A stretch of DNA of 64,000 nt from Corynebacterium phocae (GTDB taxonomy: Bacteria > Actinomycetota > Actinomycetes > Mycobacteriales > Mycobacteriaceae). Position 1 is the first letter of the stretch, and each line of letters starts with the position of its first letter. A program made the position numbers and the translations under genes. The notes below the pieces were generated by a model. It had not been told where the DNA came from. It did not search any database and worked only from the letters and a program-made list of their open reading frames with translations. The DNA lies in assembly GCF_008693075.1 (NCBI RefSeq), contig NZ_VXKJ01000006.1, positions 1-64,000 of the forward strand, written 5' to 3'. Of this stretch, positions 6,791-18,810 are shown one piece after another.

Positions 6791-9469
6791 CTAGTTGTGC
6801 GCGGGCACCTCGAGGGTTGCTTCCAGAGTGCGTGCGCCGCCGTCACCGTCAGCCTTGGGGCGTGGTTCCTGGCTGGCTTCTGCTTTGGGGCTGGGTTCCT
6901 GGCTAGTTTCGGCGCGTTTGAGTAGTTCCTTCGAGTTCGACTCGACAAAATGCAGGTCCCAGATGCAGGAGGTTTCGAGGATCCAGATACACTGTCCATC
7001 CTCGGGGTACCCCGCCTCAAGAGTCACCGAGGGTGCGGTGGTGGGGACGTGGAACTCGATCGATGGTGCGGGGGTCACCGATGGTGCGGTGGTGGGGATG
7101 TGGAACTCCACCGATGGCGCGGGGGTCACCGATGGTGCGGTGGTGGGGATGTGGAACTCGATCGATGGTGCGGGGGTCACCGATGGTGCGGTGGTGGGGA
7201 TGTGGAACTCCACCGATGGTGCGGGGGTTGCTACGGGTGCGGTGGTGGGGACGTGGAACTCCACCGATGGCGCGGGGGTTGCTACGGGTGCGGTGGTGGG
7301 GACGTGGAACTCCACCGATGGTGCTGGTACTGCCGTCGGTGCATAAGTGGGCACCGAGATTTCGCGCGTGGGCCATGGTTCGAGCGACTCTGTAACTCCA
7401 GGTACAACCGACGGTCCAGGGGTGGGAGCGCCGGCGGAAGGCGTCACCGAGGGCTTTGGATCCTTAGTGATAGTCACATCAGGAGATGTGTTATCGCCCT
7501 GATCCGGCTGCGAGGTTGGAGCGGGATCCTGAGTGGAAGGCTCTCCGGATTGTGGCTGCGTTGGCTTTGCCGTTGGTTCGGCTGGGTTTTCGGTGGCAGT
7601 AGGGGAATCTGCCGGGGTGTCGATTGGGGCGCCATCGCCAGGTTCGTCCGTAGGCTTGGGCGCCGAGGTGATGGTAATCGTGGTCTTCGATGGCTTAGGG
7701 GTGGGGCTTTCCATGGAGGCAGTCTCCACCCGCATGGGCGGCTTGGTTACCGCAGTCGTTGGCGTAGCTTCCGTGGACTCCTGGGGAATGGTGGAAACAG
7801 CGGGGGTGGTGGCCTCTGCAGGCTCGGTAGGTTCCAGCATAGGTTCAGCAGGCTCAGAGGTCTCGGATGCCGGGTTTTCAACGGTGGGTTCACCCGGAGC
7901 CGCCGATGCCGCCTGTGGCGCAACCGCGCGATTGCGCACGACACGGTTCTGGGCAGTGGCTCTGGTGGCAGCAGCCTGGTTAGTGGCTGCAGGGGTAGGT
8001 TCGGAAGAATCAGCTGAGCTATCAACGTCTGTATCGGCGGCTACGGATTCCGATTGCTCGGAATCTGCGGCGGGGCTGTCAGCGTCTTTGGGCGCAGCGG
8101 ATTTCGCGTCGGGAGCGCCCGGGCTGGGCGCTTGGGAGGTTTCGGAGTTTGGTGCGGCGACCATGGGCGTGGGTTCGGATTCGTCGAAGAAGGCATTGTT
8201 GACGCCGTATCCTACGCCGCCTACGGCCAGCAAGGTGGCTGCGGTGGCGGCTACTGCTTGGATACCCACGCCGGCACTTGCTGCGACCCCGGCGGCTCCT
8301 GCGCCAGCAGCGCCTGCTCCGGCTCCCGCGCCTGCTCCGGTACCTGCTGCGCCTGCGCCCGTGCCGGCGGTCGAGGCACCCGAGCCCGCAGCCGCCCCGG
8401 TTCCGGTGGCTGCGGCTGCTCCGGTTCCGGCACTAGAGGCAGCTGCTCCGGCACCGGTTGCGGCTCCGGTTCCTGCGGCTGCTCCGGTTGCTGCTCCGGC
8501 ACCGGTTGCTGCTCCGGTTGCGGCGCTGGAGGCGGCTGCTCCGGCACCGGAGGCGGCGGCGGTTCCAGCTGCAGCTCCGGTTGCGGCGGCGGTTCCAGCG
8601 GCCGCGCCGGTGGCTGCTGCTCCGGTTCCAGCTGCAGCTGCAGTCCCAGCCGCGCCTGCGGCGACCCCGCCGGTTCCGCTGAAGAACCCAGCCATAGGAA
8701 TAGCCGCTTGTGCGCGAGCCGCGGCAGCGGTGGTAAGCACCATGCCCACGGTGGCCGCAGTGCCGGCCGCGACGGCGTAGGGGCGGTGGGCGTCAGCGGC
8801 GGCATCGGCGTAGATGGTCAGCGACGGCATGCCATTTTTGTAAGTGAAATATCCGCGCGCCACGGACAAGATACCGGACTGGTCATAGGAAATGATGGAG
8901 TCCGCCAGTTTGGCGGCGTCGTCGTGGCGGAGGCTTCCTACGAAGGTGTCGTCCACATAAGCGGAGACGGAGTGGTGGCCAAAGAAGCGCCGAGCGCGGA
9001 GCGTAACCAGGAAATGCTGGGATGTCGCGGGGTAGGAGGCCAACGAGGTGGGGATGGACTGAACCTTCATAGGCTCACTACCCTCTAAGATGGCCCAGCG
9101 CACCTCCGGGGGGTTGTTTGCGGGAACGCACATGCCCGGGGGAGGCAAGAGGATGGAAAAGGACGGGTAGCCATCCTCATCGAGTTCAACCTCTGCGGTA
9201 ACCTCCGGGGAAAGACCGGCGTCAAGGACCCATTCGAGCTCAGTGTATTCCTTCATTCCCGGGTCGGTCACGGTACCAATGAAGGTTCCGTCGTGGAATA
9301 CCGTGAAGCCCTGTTTTGCGGAATAACCCAAGGTCACGTTGAAGTTGTTGGATTCCTCCGGGAGCCCATCCAGTACGGATGAGAAGGTTTCCGGGTCGAT
9401 TCCCTCGACGTTGAAGGCATGGGTGCTACCGAACCCTTGGTTTGGTACTACGTAGGTAGAGGTGTTCAT
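6791..9469 (-). CDS. Large Ala/Thr/Pro-rich repeat membrane/surface protein of unknown function
   Basis: 892-aa protein; function not recognised. Residues ~1-210 form a folded region that seems internally duplicated: two stretches of similar layout, FNVTLGYSAKQGFTVFHDGTFIGTV and FLVTLRARRFFGHHSVSAYVDDTFVGSL. Next comes a ~250-residue Ala/Gly/Thr/Ser low-complexity region bounded by hydrophobic stretches (AATVGMVLTTAAAARAQAAI; AVAATAATLLAVGGVGYGV) that may span the membrane. Then a long Ser/Pro/Glu/Thr stalk, six 17-aa repeats of the type SVEFHVPTTAPVATPAP, and a C-terminal segment with two Cys (CIWILETSCIW). ATG 9469 follows AAAGGA at good spacing; the frame reaches 9493. No sortase LPXTG signal or N-terminal signal peptide is visible. 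The architecture suggests a cytoplasmic domain, membrane anchor and cell-wall-spanning stalk; this is inference. Confidence 0.7.
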   Translation of the reverse strand: MNTSTYVVPNQGFGSTHAFNVEGIDPETFSSVLDGLPEESNNFNVTLGYSAKQGFTVFHDGTFIGTVTDPGMKEYTELEWVLDAGLSPEVTAEVELDEDGYPSFSILLPPPGMCVPANNPPEVRWAILEGSEPMKVQSIPTSLASYPATSQHFLVTLRARRFFGHHSVSAYVDDTFVGSLRHDDAAKLADSIISYDQSGILSVARGYFTYKNGMPSLTIYADAAADAHRPYAVAAGTAATVGMVLTTAAAARAQAAIPMAGFFSGTGGVAAGAAGTAAAAGTGAAATGAAAGTAAATGAAAGTAAASGAGAAASSAATGAATGAGAATGAAAGTGAATGAGAAASSAGTGAAAATGTGAAAGSGASTAGTGAGAAGTGAGAGAGAGAAGAGAAGVAASAGVGIQAVAATAATLLAVGGVGYGVNNAFFDESEPTPMVAAPNSETSQAPSPGAPDAKSAAPKDADSPAADSEQSESVAADTDVDSSADSSEPTPAATNQAAATRATAQNRVVRNRAVAPQAASAAPGEPTVENPASETSEPAEPMLEPTEPAEATTPAVSTIPQESTEATPTTAVTKPPMRVETASMESPTPKPSKTTITITSAPKPTDEPGDGAPIDTPADSPTATENPAEPTAKPTQPQSGEPSTQDPAPTSQPDQGDNTSPDVTITKDPKPSVTPSAGAPTPGPSVVPGVTESLEPWPTREISVPTYAPTAVPAPSVEFHVPTTAPVATPAPSVEFHVPTTAPVATPAPSVEFHIPTTAPSVTPAPSIEFHIPTTAPSVTPAPSVEFHIPTTAPSVTPAPSIEFHVPTTAPSVTLEAGYPEDGQCIWILETSCIWDLHFVESNSKELLKRAETSQEPSPKAEASQEPRPKADGDGGARTLEATLEVPAHN
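7028..7335. repeat. Six 51-bp tandem repeats in the surface-protein gene
   Basis: Units begin near gatggtgcggtggtgggg and encode SVEFH(V/I)PTTAP(V/S)(A/V)TPAP on the minus strand. Adjacent copies are nearly identical, differing by I/V and VA/SV exchanges, which points to recent expansion or gene conversion. Confidence 0.85.
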
Positions 9470-9780
9470 GGTAGCGGTCCTTTGTTCGCGCAAAAATCTC
9501 GGTATGGATACAGTCTAGACGGAAAGTTGTATAGTTTCTAACCCAATGCCGAAGGAATCTTAATGTTTTTTAGGAGAGATTGGACACCCCCATGTATGTG
9601 CGATGGGTAGTTATAGCAGTAAGCGGGGGTGTAAGGGGTTTTGGTGCTTTGGAAATTCTCAGAAACAGCTTCCCTCCCGGCGGATGAGGCCGGGAAGAAA
9701 GGTGTCGTGAGGCTGGGCTTAGCCCCACACTCGTGGTGGGGAGCCGGCCCGGGCCCGAGGCGCTTGGTTGGGCGCGCGGG
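9470..9780. other. Intergenic region with two hairpins downstream of leuA
   Basis: 311 bp without a gene. It holds the promoter region of the repeat protein and two inverted repeats: tcccggc/gccggga (9675-9695) and ccccac/gtgggg (9723-9741). Either could end leuA transcription on the minus strand, although neither has a T run. No further ORF is convincing. Confidence 0.5.
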
Positions 9781-11713
<1,933 letters not shown>

Positions 11714-11720
11714 GTGCCCA

Positions 11721-11749
11721 AGATTACATACAGTCCCACTCTGTGACAA
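11721..11749 (-). promoter_or_regulatory. Putative leuA promoter
   Basis: Minus-strand -35 TTGTCA (11749-11744), 17-bp spacer, -10 TAATCT (11726-11721). The predicted start of transcription is within a base or two of the leader-peptide ATG at 11713. The -35 begins 7 bp after the stop of the upstream DMT-type gene. Confidence 0.5.
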
Positions 11750-11755
11750 GTTGTT

Positions 11756-12598
11756 TCATTTGGTGGGACGGGTGGAGGTGTGGGAGAGGACCACCGTGGA
11801 CACCGCCATCACCACCAGCGCCAGCGCCATGAACATCCACCCCAGTATGGCCTCCACCTGGAATTTCTCCCCCAGCACCCAATAGCCCAAGCCAAAGGCC
11901 ACGATGGGCTCCATGATGGTCATAGCCGGCAGGGACTGGGCCAACTCCCCCGCGTGGAAGGAATATTGCTGCACCACGGTCCCACCGCCGGCTAGCAGAA
12001 TGAGGACGTAGAACTCCCAGTAGGTGAGCAGGGCGTCCAGCCCGGCGGCGTTGTAGAGGTCCACCACCGCCTTGGCGGTTAACGCGACGTAGCCGTAGAT
12101 AACGCCGCACGCGCAACCGAGCGCTAGGGCGCGTTGCCGGGGGAGGGCCCTGGCTATAAACCACAGTCCCGCTAGGGCGGCGGCACCGGCGCTAAACGCC
12201 GGCCACCACTGGGCCCACTCCGGGTGGCTTTCCCCGGCGGTGGGGCGGCCGTAGATGACCAGGATGGCCACGGCCACGGTCAGGGCGATGGACCAAAATA
12301 TCTCCCGGGGCGGCATGCGGCGGCGGGCGTACCAGGCGGAAAGCGGGAGCGTGAACATCAAGGAAAGTACCAGGATGGGTTGGACAATCAGGAGCGTGCC
12401 AAAGCTCAAGGCCGTCAACTGCAGGGCGTAGGCCACCACGGCGGCGCCTGTGCCCACCCACCACATGCGGTTGGCCATGGAGGTGCGCATGACACGCCCC
12501 CGGGCGGTGGCTGCAATCCGATGCCGCACTACAGTTCCCCACGCAATCACCAGCGCGGACGCCAAGGCAAAACCCATGGCGGCTAAATTTCCAAGCAT
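11756..12598 (-). CDS. DMT/NIPA-like multi-pass membrane transporter
   Basis: 280-aa integral membrane protein with about nine hydrophobic helices (for example MLGNLAAMGFALASALVIAWG at the start, TLLIVQPILVLSLMFTLPLS, LEAILGWMFMALALVVMAV near the end). The pattern of an EamA-like repeat and an early VQPILVLS segment fits drug/metabolite-superfamily permeases such as NIPA-like proteins. Substrate unknown. Divergent from lysC; same strand as leuA but probably a separate transcript, since a leuA promoter is visible after its stop. Confidence 0.75.
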   Translation of the reverse strand: MLGNLAAMGFALASALVIAWGTVVRHRIAATARGRVMRTSMANRMWWVGTGAAVVAYALQLTALSFGTLLIVQPILVLSLMFTLPLSAWYARRRMPPREIFWSIALTVAVAILVIYGRPTAGESHPEWAQWWPAFSAGAAALAGLWFIARALPRQRALALGCACGVIYGYVALTAKAVVDLYNAAGLDALLTYWEFYVLILLAGGGTVVQQYSFHAGELAQSLPAMTIMEPIVAFGLGYWVLGEKFQVEAILGWMFMALALVVMAVSTVVLSHTSTRPTK

Positions 12599-12615
12599 TT
12601 TAATAACGGTAGCCT

Positions 12616-12651
12616 TTTTGCCTTGCCGTGTGGTTTTGCCTTGCTGTGTGG
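12616..12651. repeat. Two 18-bp direct tandem repeats
   Basis: TTTTGCCTTGCCGTGTGG followed directly by TTTTGCCTTGCTGTGTGG, one mismatch apart, in the divergent promoter region of the DMT gene and lysC. Could be a duplicated operator or simple slippage. Confidence 0.6.
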
Positions 12652-12777
12652 AGTTCCCACGACTTGGGAGGTTGGGCGACTTGTGAAACTAAAATACGTC
12701 TGTGCGGAGTCTTTAGCGGTAGTGTGTAAGGAAGTTGACTACTAAGCAACAGGTATTGGAAAGGTGGCTTAATAGAC

Positions 12778-14043
12778 GTGGCCCTGATAGTGCAGAAGTA
12801 TGGTGGCTCATCCCTGGAAAGCGCGGAGCGGATCCGCGCGGTGGCGGAGCGCATTGTGGCTACCAAGAAACGGGGCAATGACGTGGTGGTGGTTTGCTCC
12901 GCCATGGGAGATACCACCGACGAACTCCTGGACTTGGCCGCGCAGGTCAACCCCGTACCGCCCAAGCGGGAGATGGATATGCTGCTGACCGCCGGTGAGC
13001 GTATTTCCAACGCGCTAGTGGCCATGGCAGTGGAGTCCATGGGCGCTAAGGCGCAGTCCTTTACCGGCTCCCAGGCGGGCGTGTTGACCACGGAGCGCCA
13101 CGGTAACGCCCGGATTGTGGACGTCACCCCGGGCCGGATTACCGAGGCCCTGGAAACCGGCCACATCTGTATCGTGGCGGGTTTCCAGGGGGTCAATAAG
13201 GACACGCGCGACGTGACCACCTTGGGCCGCGGCGGCTCGGACACCACGGCGGTGGCGCTGGCGGCAGCTCTCAACGCTGACGTGTGTGAGATCTATTCTG
13301 ACGTGGACGGCGTTTACACCGCGGACCCCCGGATTGTTCCTAACGCGCAAAAACTTGAGCGCCTTTCTTTCGAAGAAATGCTGGAACTGGCCGCCGTTGG
13401 TTCCAAGATTTTGGTGCTGCGTAGCGTGGAGTATGCGCGCGCCTTTGACGTTCCCTTGCGGGTGCGTTCTTCTTATTCAAACGACCCCGGCACGCTGATT
13501 GCCGGTTCAATGGAGGATATTCCTGTGGAAGAAGCAGTATTGACCGGTGTGGCAACGGATAGCTCGGAGGCCAAGGTGACCGTCCTGGGCATTCCGGACC
13601 GCCCAGGTGAGGCGGCCACGGTGTTCCGGGCTATCGCGGATGCGGAAATCAACATCGACATGGTGTTGCAAAACGTCTCCTCCCTGGAGGACGGCACCAC
13701 TGACATCACGTTCACCTGTCCGCGTGCCGATGGCCCCCGTGCCATGGAGATCCTGACCAAGATGCGCGCCGCCGGCGGCTGGTCCAACGTGCTTTACGAC
13801 GATCAGGTGGCAAAAGTCTCCTTGGTGGGTGCCGGAATGAAGTCCCACCCGGGCGTGACGGCAGAATTCATGGAGGCGCTGCGTGACGCGGATGTCAACA
13901 TTGAGCTCATCTCTACCTCGGAAATCCGCATTTCCGTGCTGGTACGTGAGGCGGATATGGGCAAGGCCGCCAAGGCTTTGCACCAGAAGTTTGAACTTGG
14001 TGGCGAAGAAGAAGCCACCGTATATGCCGGTACCGGCCGTTAG
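12778..14043 (+). CDS. lysC: Aspartate kinase, alpha subunit
   Basis: 421-aa aspartokinase, exactly the length of the C. glutamicum enzyme; it phosphorylates aspartate at the head of the lysine/threonine/methionine and diaminopimelate pathway. GTG start with [13 protein letters not shown]; kinase motifs [18 protein letters not shown] and [16 protein letters not shown]; two ACT domains follow ([18 protein letters not shown] and [18 protein letters not shown]) that bind Lys plus Thr. The regulatory stretch [19 protein letters not shown] keeps the residues found in feedback-sensitive enzymes. GGAAAGG precedes the start. asd follows after 15 bp, so lysC-asd is an operon. The gene also encodes a beta subunit from an internal start. 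Confidence 0.97.
   Translation: MALIVQKYGGSSLESAERIRAVAERIVATKKRGNDVVVVCSAMGDTTDELLDLAAQVNPVPPKREMDMLLTAGERISNALVAMAVESMGAKAQSFTGSQAGVLTTERHGNARIVDVTPGRITEALETGHICIVAGFQGVNKDTRDVTTLGRGGSDTTAVALAAALNADVCEIYSDVDGVYTADPRIVPNAQKLERLSFEEMLELAAVGSKILVLRSVEYARAFDVPLRVRSSYSNDPGTLIAGSMEDIPVEEAVLTGVATDSSEAKVTVLGIPDRPGEAATVFRAIADAEINIDMVLQNVSSLEDGTTDITFTCPRADGPRAMEILTKMRAAGGWSNVLYDDQVAKVSLVGAGMKSHPGVTAEFMEALRDADVNIELISTSEIRISVLVREADMGKAAKALHQKFELGGEEEATVYAGTGR
13525..14043 (+). CDS. Aspartate kinase beta subunit (internal in-frame start)
   Basis: 172-aa product from GTG at codon 250 of lysC, identical in frame to the alpha C-terminus and holding both ACT domains. GGAGGA at 13512-13517 is ideally spaced before this GTG, as in C. 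glutamicum, where alpha and beta subunits of 421 and 172 aa form an alpha2beta2 enzyme. The visible internal ribosome-binding site and the identical lengths support this. Confidence 0.8.
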   Translation: MEEAVLTGVATDSSEAKVTVLGIPDRPGEAATVFRAIADAEINIDMVLQNVSSLEDGTTDITFTCPRADGPRAMEILTKMRAAGGWSNVLYDDQVAKVSLVGAGMKSHPGVTAEFMEALRDADVNIELISTSEIRISVLVREADMGKAAKALHQKFELGGEEEATVYAGTGR

Positions 14044-15090
<1,047 letters not shown>

Positions 15091-15101
15091 CCCCGCGCTT
15101 T

Positions 15102-15143
15102 AAAAAAATCCCGCCAGCACGGTTGCTGGCGGGATATTTTTTT
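15102..15143. terminator. Bidirectional terminator between asd and YkvI-like gene
   Basis: 11-bp perfect stem tcccgccagca (15109-15119) / tgctggcggga (15124-15134), flanked by an A run on the left and a T run on the right, so it can serve both convergent genes. The T run overlaps the stop codon of the minus-strand gene. Confidence 0.9.
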
Positions 15144-16500
15144 AGGCCTTGGCCCCAAAGTCAACGTCGGTATCGGCGACGCCTTCTTGGGCAACGGGCT
15201 TGGTGTGGACCACGTAGGTCACGGAGGGGCTGGGGTCCTCACGGTCGTATTCGATGTCATCGTCAGATTCCAGGTCTTCGTGGATTTCTTCAGAGACTAC
15301 CTCTTCGAACTCCTCGGTTTCCATGTTGGAAGCCGCAGCTAGCTTGGCTAGCTCGAGCTCGTTTTTCTTGGTGAAGCGCTCGCGTGGGTCGAGCTTGCGC
15401 TGTACCAGCGTGCGGGCGCGGTCGCGTACGGTCTGCTCTTCGCTCAGGCGCTTGCGGTTGCGGGCCCAGTTGAAGACCACCACGGCAATCATGAACAGGC
15501 CAATGTAGCCCAGGATGGGGAATACAAAGCTGACCAGTTGCTTGAAGCCGGCGAAGGAAAGCACGAAGCCCACTAGGCAGGCGACCACGTAGGTCTTGTA
15601 GAAGTTCTCTGGCTTCTTGCGCGTAATCCGCTTTGCCAGGGCGTAGAGCTGGCCCACGGCGGTGTTGAAAATCATGCCGTAGATGATGAAGGTCATGGCG
15701 TAGCCAAAGAGCGGGTTGATGCTGTTGACTAGTGCCAGGACGGGGATGTCTGCGTCGTAGACGGTTTCAATATTGATAAACAGGGCGCCTACCAGCAGAG
15801 CCATCAGCAAGATGAAGATGATGCCGCCGATGATACCGCCCAGGCCAACGGTCTTGTTGTCCAGGAAGTTGCCACCAATAACGATACCCATGGATACCGC
15901 GCACATGACGTTCATGCCGGTGTAGTTGGCAGCACCCAACCACGGGTTGGGCACGGCCGGGTCAACGTGACCGCGCGCGAAGGTGTCCAGGGCGTTGTAG
16001 TCAATATCGCTGGTGAGCATGGTGTAGATGGCCACGCCCACGATGAAAATGATGATAAACGGGGTGATGGCACCGATGACGTTGGTTACTTTGTCAACGT
16101 CTAGTCGCCCCACAATAAGGACCAGGATAAGCAGGACCAGCCCGCCTACCCAGGTGGGAATGGAAGGAAATTGCTGGTTGATGTTGGCACCACCACCGGC
16201 GAACATAATGAAGCCGATACAAAATAGTGTGGTGATGGTGCCCCAGTCGAGGATGCGGTAGGAGACGGGTCCCGCAATTTCGGAGTAGACCGCGTTGTGG
16301 TCGGTGGCCCGGAAATAGGAACCGAGCTGCAGGATGGCGATGCCGGTGATGAGCATAAGCACAGCCGACAAGACCATGGCCCAAATACCCGTGCTACCAA
16401 AGGCCACGAAGTAGACCAGGGCTTCCTGGCCGGAGGCAAAGCCTGCGCCGACAACTACGCCTACAAACGCCATGGAAATAGCCAATGCGCGTTTAAACAT
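15142..16500 (-). CDS. YkvI-like multi-pass membrane protein, copy 1
   Basis: 452-aa protein with about ten to eleven membrane helices, starting MFKRALAISMAFVGVVVGAGFASGQEALVYF; the GAGFASGQE motif is typical of YkvI-type APC-superfamily transporters. A ~110-residue charged, acidic cytoplasmic tail (EEQTVRDRARTLVQRKLDPRERFTKKNELELAKLA then an EEFEEVVSEE/DLESDDDIEYDRED stretch) follows the last helix. Substrate unknown. It lies downstream of a near-identical paralogue on the same strand; the two are a tandem duplication that has diverged mainly in loops and tail. Confidence 0.8.
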   Translation of the reverse strand: MFKRALAISMAFVGVVVGAGFASGQEALVYFVAFGSTGIWAMVLSAVLMLITGIAILQLGSYFRATDHNAVYSEIAGPVSYRILDWGTITTLFCIGFIMFAGGGANINQQFPSIPTWVGGLVLLILVLIVGRLDVDKVTNVIGAITPFIIIFIVGVAIYTMLTSDIDYNALDTFARGHVDPAVPNPWLGAANYTGMNVMCAVSMGIVIGGNFLDNKTVGLGGIIGGIIFILLMALLVGALFINIETVYDADIPVLALVNSINPLFGYAMTFIIYGMIFNTAVGQLYALAKRITRKKPENFYKTYVVACLVGFVLSFAGFKQLVSFVFPILGYIGLFMIAVVVFNWARNRKRLSEEQTVRDRARTLVQRKLDPRERFTKKNELELAKLAAASNMETEEFEEVVSEEIHEDLESDDDIEYDREDPSPSVTYVVHTKPVAQEGVADTDVDFGAKA

Positions 16501-16528
16501 GAGGGTGATTCTCGCTAACTCACACGCG

Positions 16529-16564
16529 CCGGTGGCTGCGTCGTATCAAGGCTGCAGCCACCGG
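16529..16564. promoter_or_regulatory. Perfect 11-bp inverted repeat between the two YkvI-like genes
   Basis: ccggtggctgc (16529-16539) / gcagccaccgg (16554-16564), 14-bp loop. It lies 29-64 bp upstream of copy 1 on the minus strand. No T run follows, so it may be a weak terminator of copy 2 or a structured leader of copy 1. Confidence 0.55.
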
Positions 16565-16644
16565 GTCGAGTTTCGATTTGTGCACGTGCGTATACGGCTA
16601 CCCTAGCGAGGTTGAGCCGGATTAGCTAAGCGGAAAAGCGTAAT

Positions 16645-18000
16645 TTAGCGTTTTCCTGGCTGCTCCGCGCCGCCGTTTCCGGCCTCGGGCTCGGTGTGCT
16701 CAACGTAGACCACACCGGGTTCTTGCTCCGTGCGGTCGAAGTCAATTTCTTTGTCTTCTTCCAGCTCATCGTAGATATCTTCGGAGATGACCTCGACGAA
16801 TTCTTGGGTGTCCATATTGGAGGCATCGGCAAGCTGAGCCAGCTCCTGGTCGTTGCTTTTATTGAAGCGCAAACGCGGATCAATTTTTTTCCGCACCAGG
16901 CGGCGGGCGCGCAGCCGGCGGTCGCCTTCTTCCACCAAAGTGCTGCGGTTGCGCAGCCACGTCACCGACATCACCGCAATCATCAACAACCCCAGGTAGC
17001 CCAGGATTGGGTAGACGTTAGCCACCAGGGACTTGAAGCCCACGAAGGAAAGGGCAAAGCCCACCACGCACACGATGGCAAAAATGGGGTAGAAGCGCCC
17101 CGGGTTGCCGCGCGTGAGGCGCTTGCCCATGGCGTAGAACATGCCCACGGCGGTGTTGAAGACCATGCCGTAGATGATGAAAGTCATCACGTAGCCAAAT
17201 GCCGGGTGGATTTGGTTAATCAGCTCCAGCACCGGCAGGGCGGTGCCGTTGACGTCTGCGGCCACGAAGTACAGCGCGAAGACCAACAGGGCCAGCAGTG
17301 CGAGGTAGAAGAACCCGCCAATCATGCCGCCCAGGCCCACCGCGCGGTTGTCCAAGAAATTACCGCCGATAACGATGGACATGGATACCGCGCACATGAC
17401 GTTAAGCCCGGTGTAGTTCAGCGCCGCCAGCCACCAGCTGCCCACCGCTGGATCCACGGAGGTTTCCGCGTAGGAATTAAGCGCACCGAAATCCACGCCT
17501 GCGGACACCGCGTGGAAGATGGTGACGCTGGTCGCCAGCACGATGAAGATGATGATGAACGGGGTAATAGCCCCAATGACGGAAGTGACCTTGTTGACGT
17601 TGAGCAGGCCCGTGAGCAGCACCAGTACCAGCATGACGGCCGCGCCCACCCACACCGGGACGGACGGGAACTGCTGGTTGATGGTGGCCCCGCCGCCGGC
17701 AAACATCACAAAGCCGATGCCAAAGAGCGTGATGATCGTGGAAATATCCAGGATTTTGGAGGTCAGCGGCCGGGCAACTTTGCTGTAGACCGCGGTGTGT
17801 TCAGAGGCCTGGAAATACGAGCCCAGCTGCAGCATGGACACGCCAGTGATGGCCATGAGCAGGCCCGCGATGATAACGCCCGCCAGGCCCCAGTTGCCAA
17901 AGGCCACGAAGTACTGCATGGCCTCCTGGCCGGACGCGAAACCCGCGCCCACGATGACGCCAATAAACGCCATGGAAATTGATAAAGCACGTTTCAACAT
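16645..18000 (-). CDS. YkvI-like multi-pass membrane protein, copy 2
   Basis: 451-aa paralogue of the preceding entry: same helix pattern, the same GAGFASGQEAMQYF motif and a matching acidic tail (NMDTQEFVEVISEDIYDELEEDKEIDFD stretch, residues ~405-440). ATG 18000 (MLKRALSISMAF) is chosen because it aligns exactly with the start of copy 1; the frame extends to 18090, but the extra 30 residues have no counterpart. The conserved Cys-free, Asp/Glu-rich tail in both copies suggests a shared cytoplasmic partner or regulatory role. Substrate unknown. Confidence 0.8.
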   Translation of the reverse strand: MLKRALSISMAFIGVIVGAGFASGQEAMQYFVAFGNWGLAGVIIAGLLMAITGVSMLQLGSYFQASEHTAVYSKVARPLTSKILDISTIITLFGIGFVMFAGGGATINQQFPSVPVWVGAAVMLVLVLLTGLLNVNKVTSVIGAITPFIIIFIVLATSVTIFHAVSAGVDFGALNSYAETSVDPAVGSWWLAALNYTGLNVMCAVSMSIVIGGNFLDNRAVGLGGMIGGFFYLALLALLVFALYFVAADVNGTALPVLELINQIHPAFGYVMTFIIYGMVFNTAVGMFYAMGKRLTRGNPGRFYPIFAIVCVVGFALSFVGFKSLVANVYPILGYLGLLMIAVMSVTWLRNRSTLVEEGDRRLRARRLVRKKIDPRLRFNKSNDQELAQLADASNMDTQEFVEVISEDIYDELEEDKEIDFDRTEQEPGVVYVEHTEPEAGNGGAEQPGKR

Positions 18001-18140
18001 AGTGGTGGAATTAATCTCACTTTTCTCACCCGCGCCGCAGACGGCCATTAGGTAGGGTGCCGGTCGCGGTTCGACGTTCGATTTATTCACGTGTGACAGC
18101 CCTCCACCATAAGCGAGTTTTGTCCACGGTGTGAAATGAA

Positions 18141-18692
18141 CTAGGCGGAGCTCCCGTCAATGAGGTCTTTGCGGGCGCGTGCTACGCGGGAGCGGATGGT
18201 GCCCACGCGCACGCCGGAGATTTTGGCCGCTTCCTCGTAGGTGTAGCCCAGGACTTGGGTGAGGATGAGGGCTTCGCGGCGGTCAGCGGGGAGGGCATCG
18301 ATTAGGGTGCGGGCGTCTATCCAGTCGGACCAGGTGCCAGAGCTTTCCGATACCGCCATCTGCGCCGCCGCGTCCTCATACTCGGTGACTGATTTGCGTG
18401 GTCTGGCCATGTCGTGGCGGATATTGTCCACCCAGGCGCGGCGGGCTAGGGACAGTAGCCACGTGCGGGCGGAGGACCTGGCGGCAAAGCGCGGCAGGGC
18501 GCTCATCACGCGCAGGTAGGTCTCTTGCGTGAGGTCATCTGCTATCTCGCGGCCGCCGAGGTGGGCCAGCAGCCGCCAGACGTCGTCTTGGGTGGCGCGG
18601 ATGAACTCCGTCAGTGCCGCGCGGTCGCCGCGGCCGGCGCGCAGCGCCAGTTCGGTTACGCGCGCGTCTTCTGCTTCGGAGTGATGTTTCAC
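18141..18692 (-). CDS. sigC: ECF-family RNA polymerase sigma factor (SigC type)
   Basis: 183-aa ECF sigma factor. Region 2 reads EFIRATQDDVWRLLAHLGGREIADDLTQETYLRVMSAL, with the core-binding DDLTQETYLRV signature. Region 4 reads LPADRREALILTQVLGYTYEEAAKISGVRVGTIRSRVARARKDL, a -35-binding helix-turn-helix. Divergent from katA, the same order as sigC/katA in C. glutamicum, where SigC affects respiratory genes. Start: GTG 18692 (MKHHSEAEDARV) is preferred because TAGATT just upstream could be a -10 for a leaderless transcript; the frame extends to ATG 18749. No anti-sigma gene is adjacent. Confidence 0.85.
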   Translation of the reverse strand: MKHHSEAEDARVTELALRAGRGDRAALTEFIRATQDDVWRLLAHLGGREIADDLTQETYLRVMSALPRFAARSSARTWLLSLARRAWVDNIRHDMARPRKSVTEYEDAAAQMAVSESSGTWSDWIDARTLIDALPADRREALILTQVLGYTYEEAAKISGVRVGTIRSRVARARKDLIDGSSA

Positions 18693-18810
18693 AAATAAGA
18701 ATCTACCAGGAGTGCGCTCGCCTATAAGTTTAGCCAGATTGTTAAGCAAACTCGATAGTTGCCGGGTATCATGGACTGCACCCCCATGTTCTTAAGAAAA
18801 GGAGCAACCC

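Noticed and set aside
6950-9088. Plus-strand ORFs opposite the large repeat protein
   Set aside because: They are translations of the Ala/Pro repeat in other frames, with Gly/Cys/Arg-rich composition, and lack conserved motifs; the minus-strand frame has a good ribosome-binding site and folded N-terminal domain.
6791-9469. Sortase-anchored adhesin
   Set aside because: No LPXTG motif, no terminal hydrophobic helix plus basic tail and no signal peptide seen.
16696-17982. 428-codon plus-strand ORF opposite YkvI-like copy 2
   Set aside because: His/Gln/Asp-rich antisense frame without motifs.
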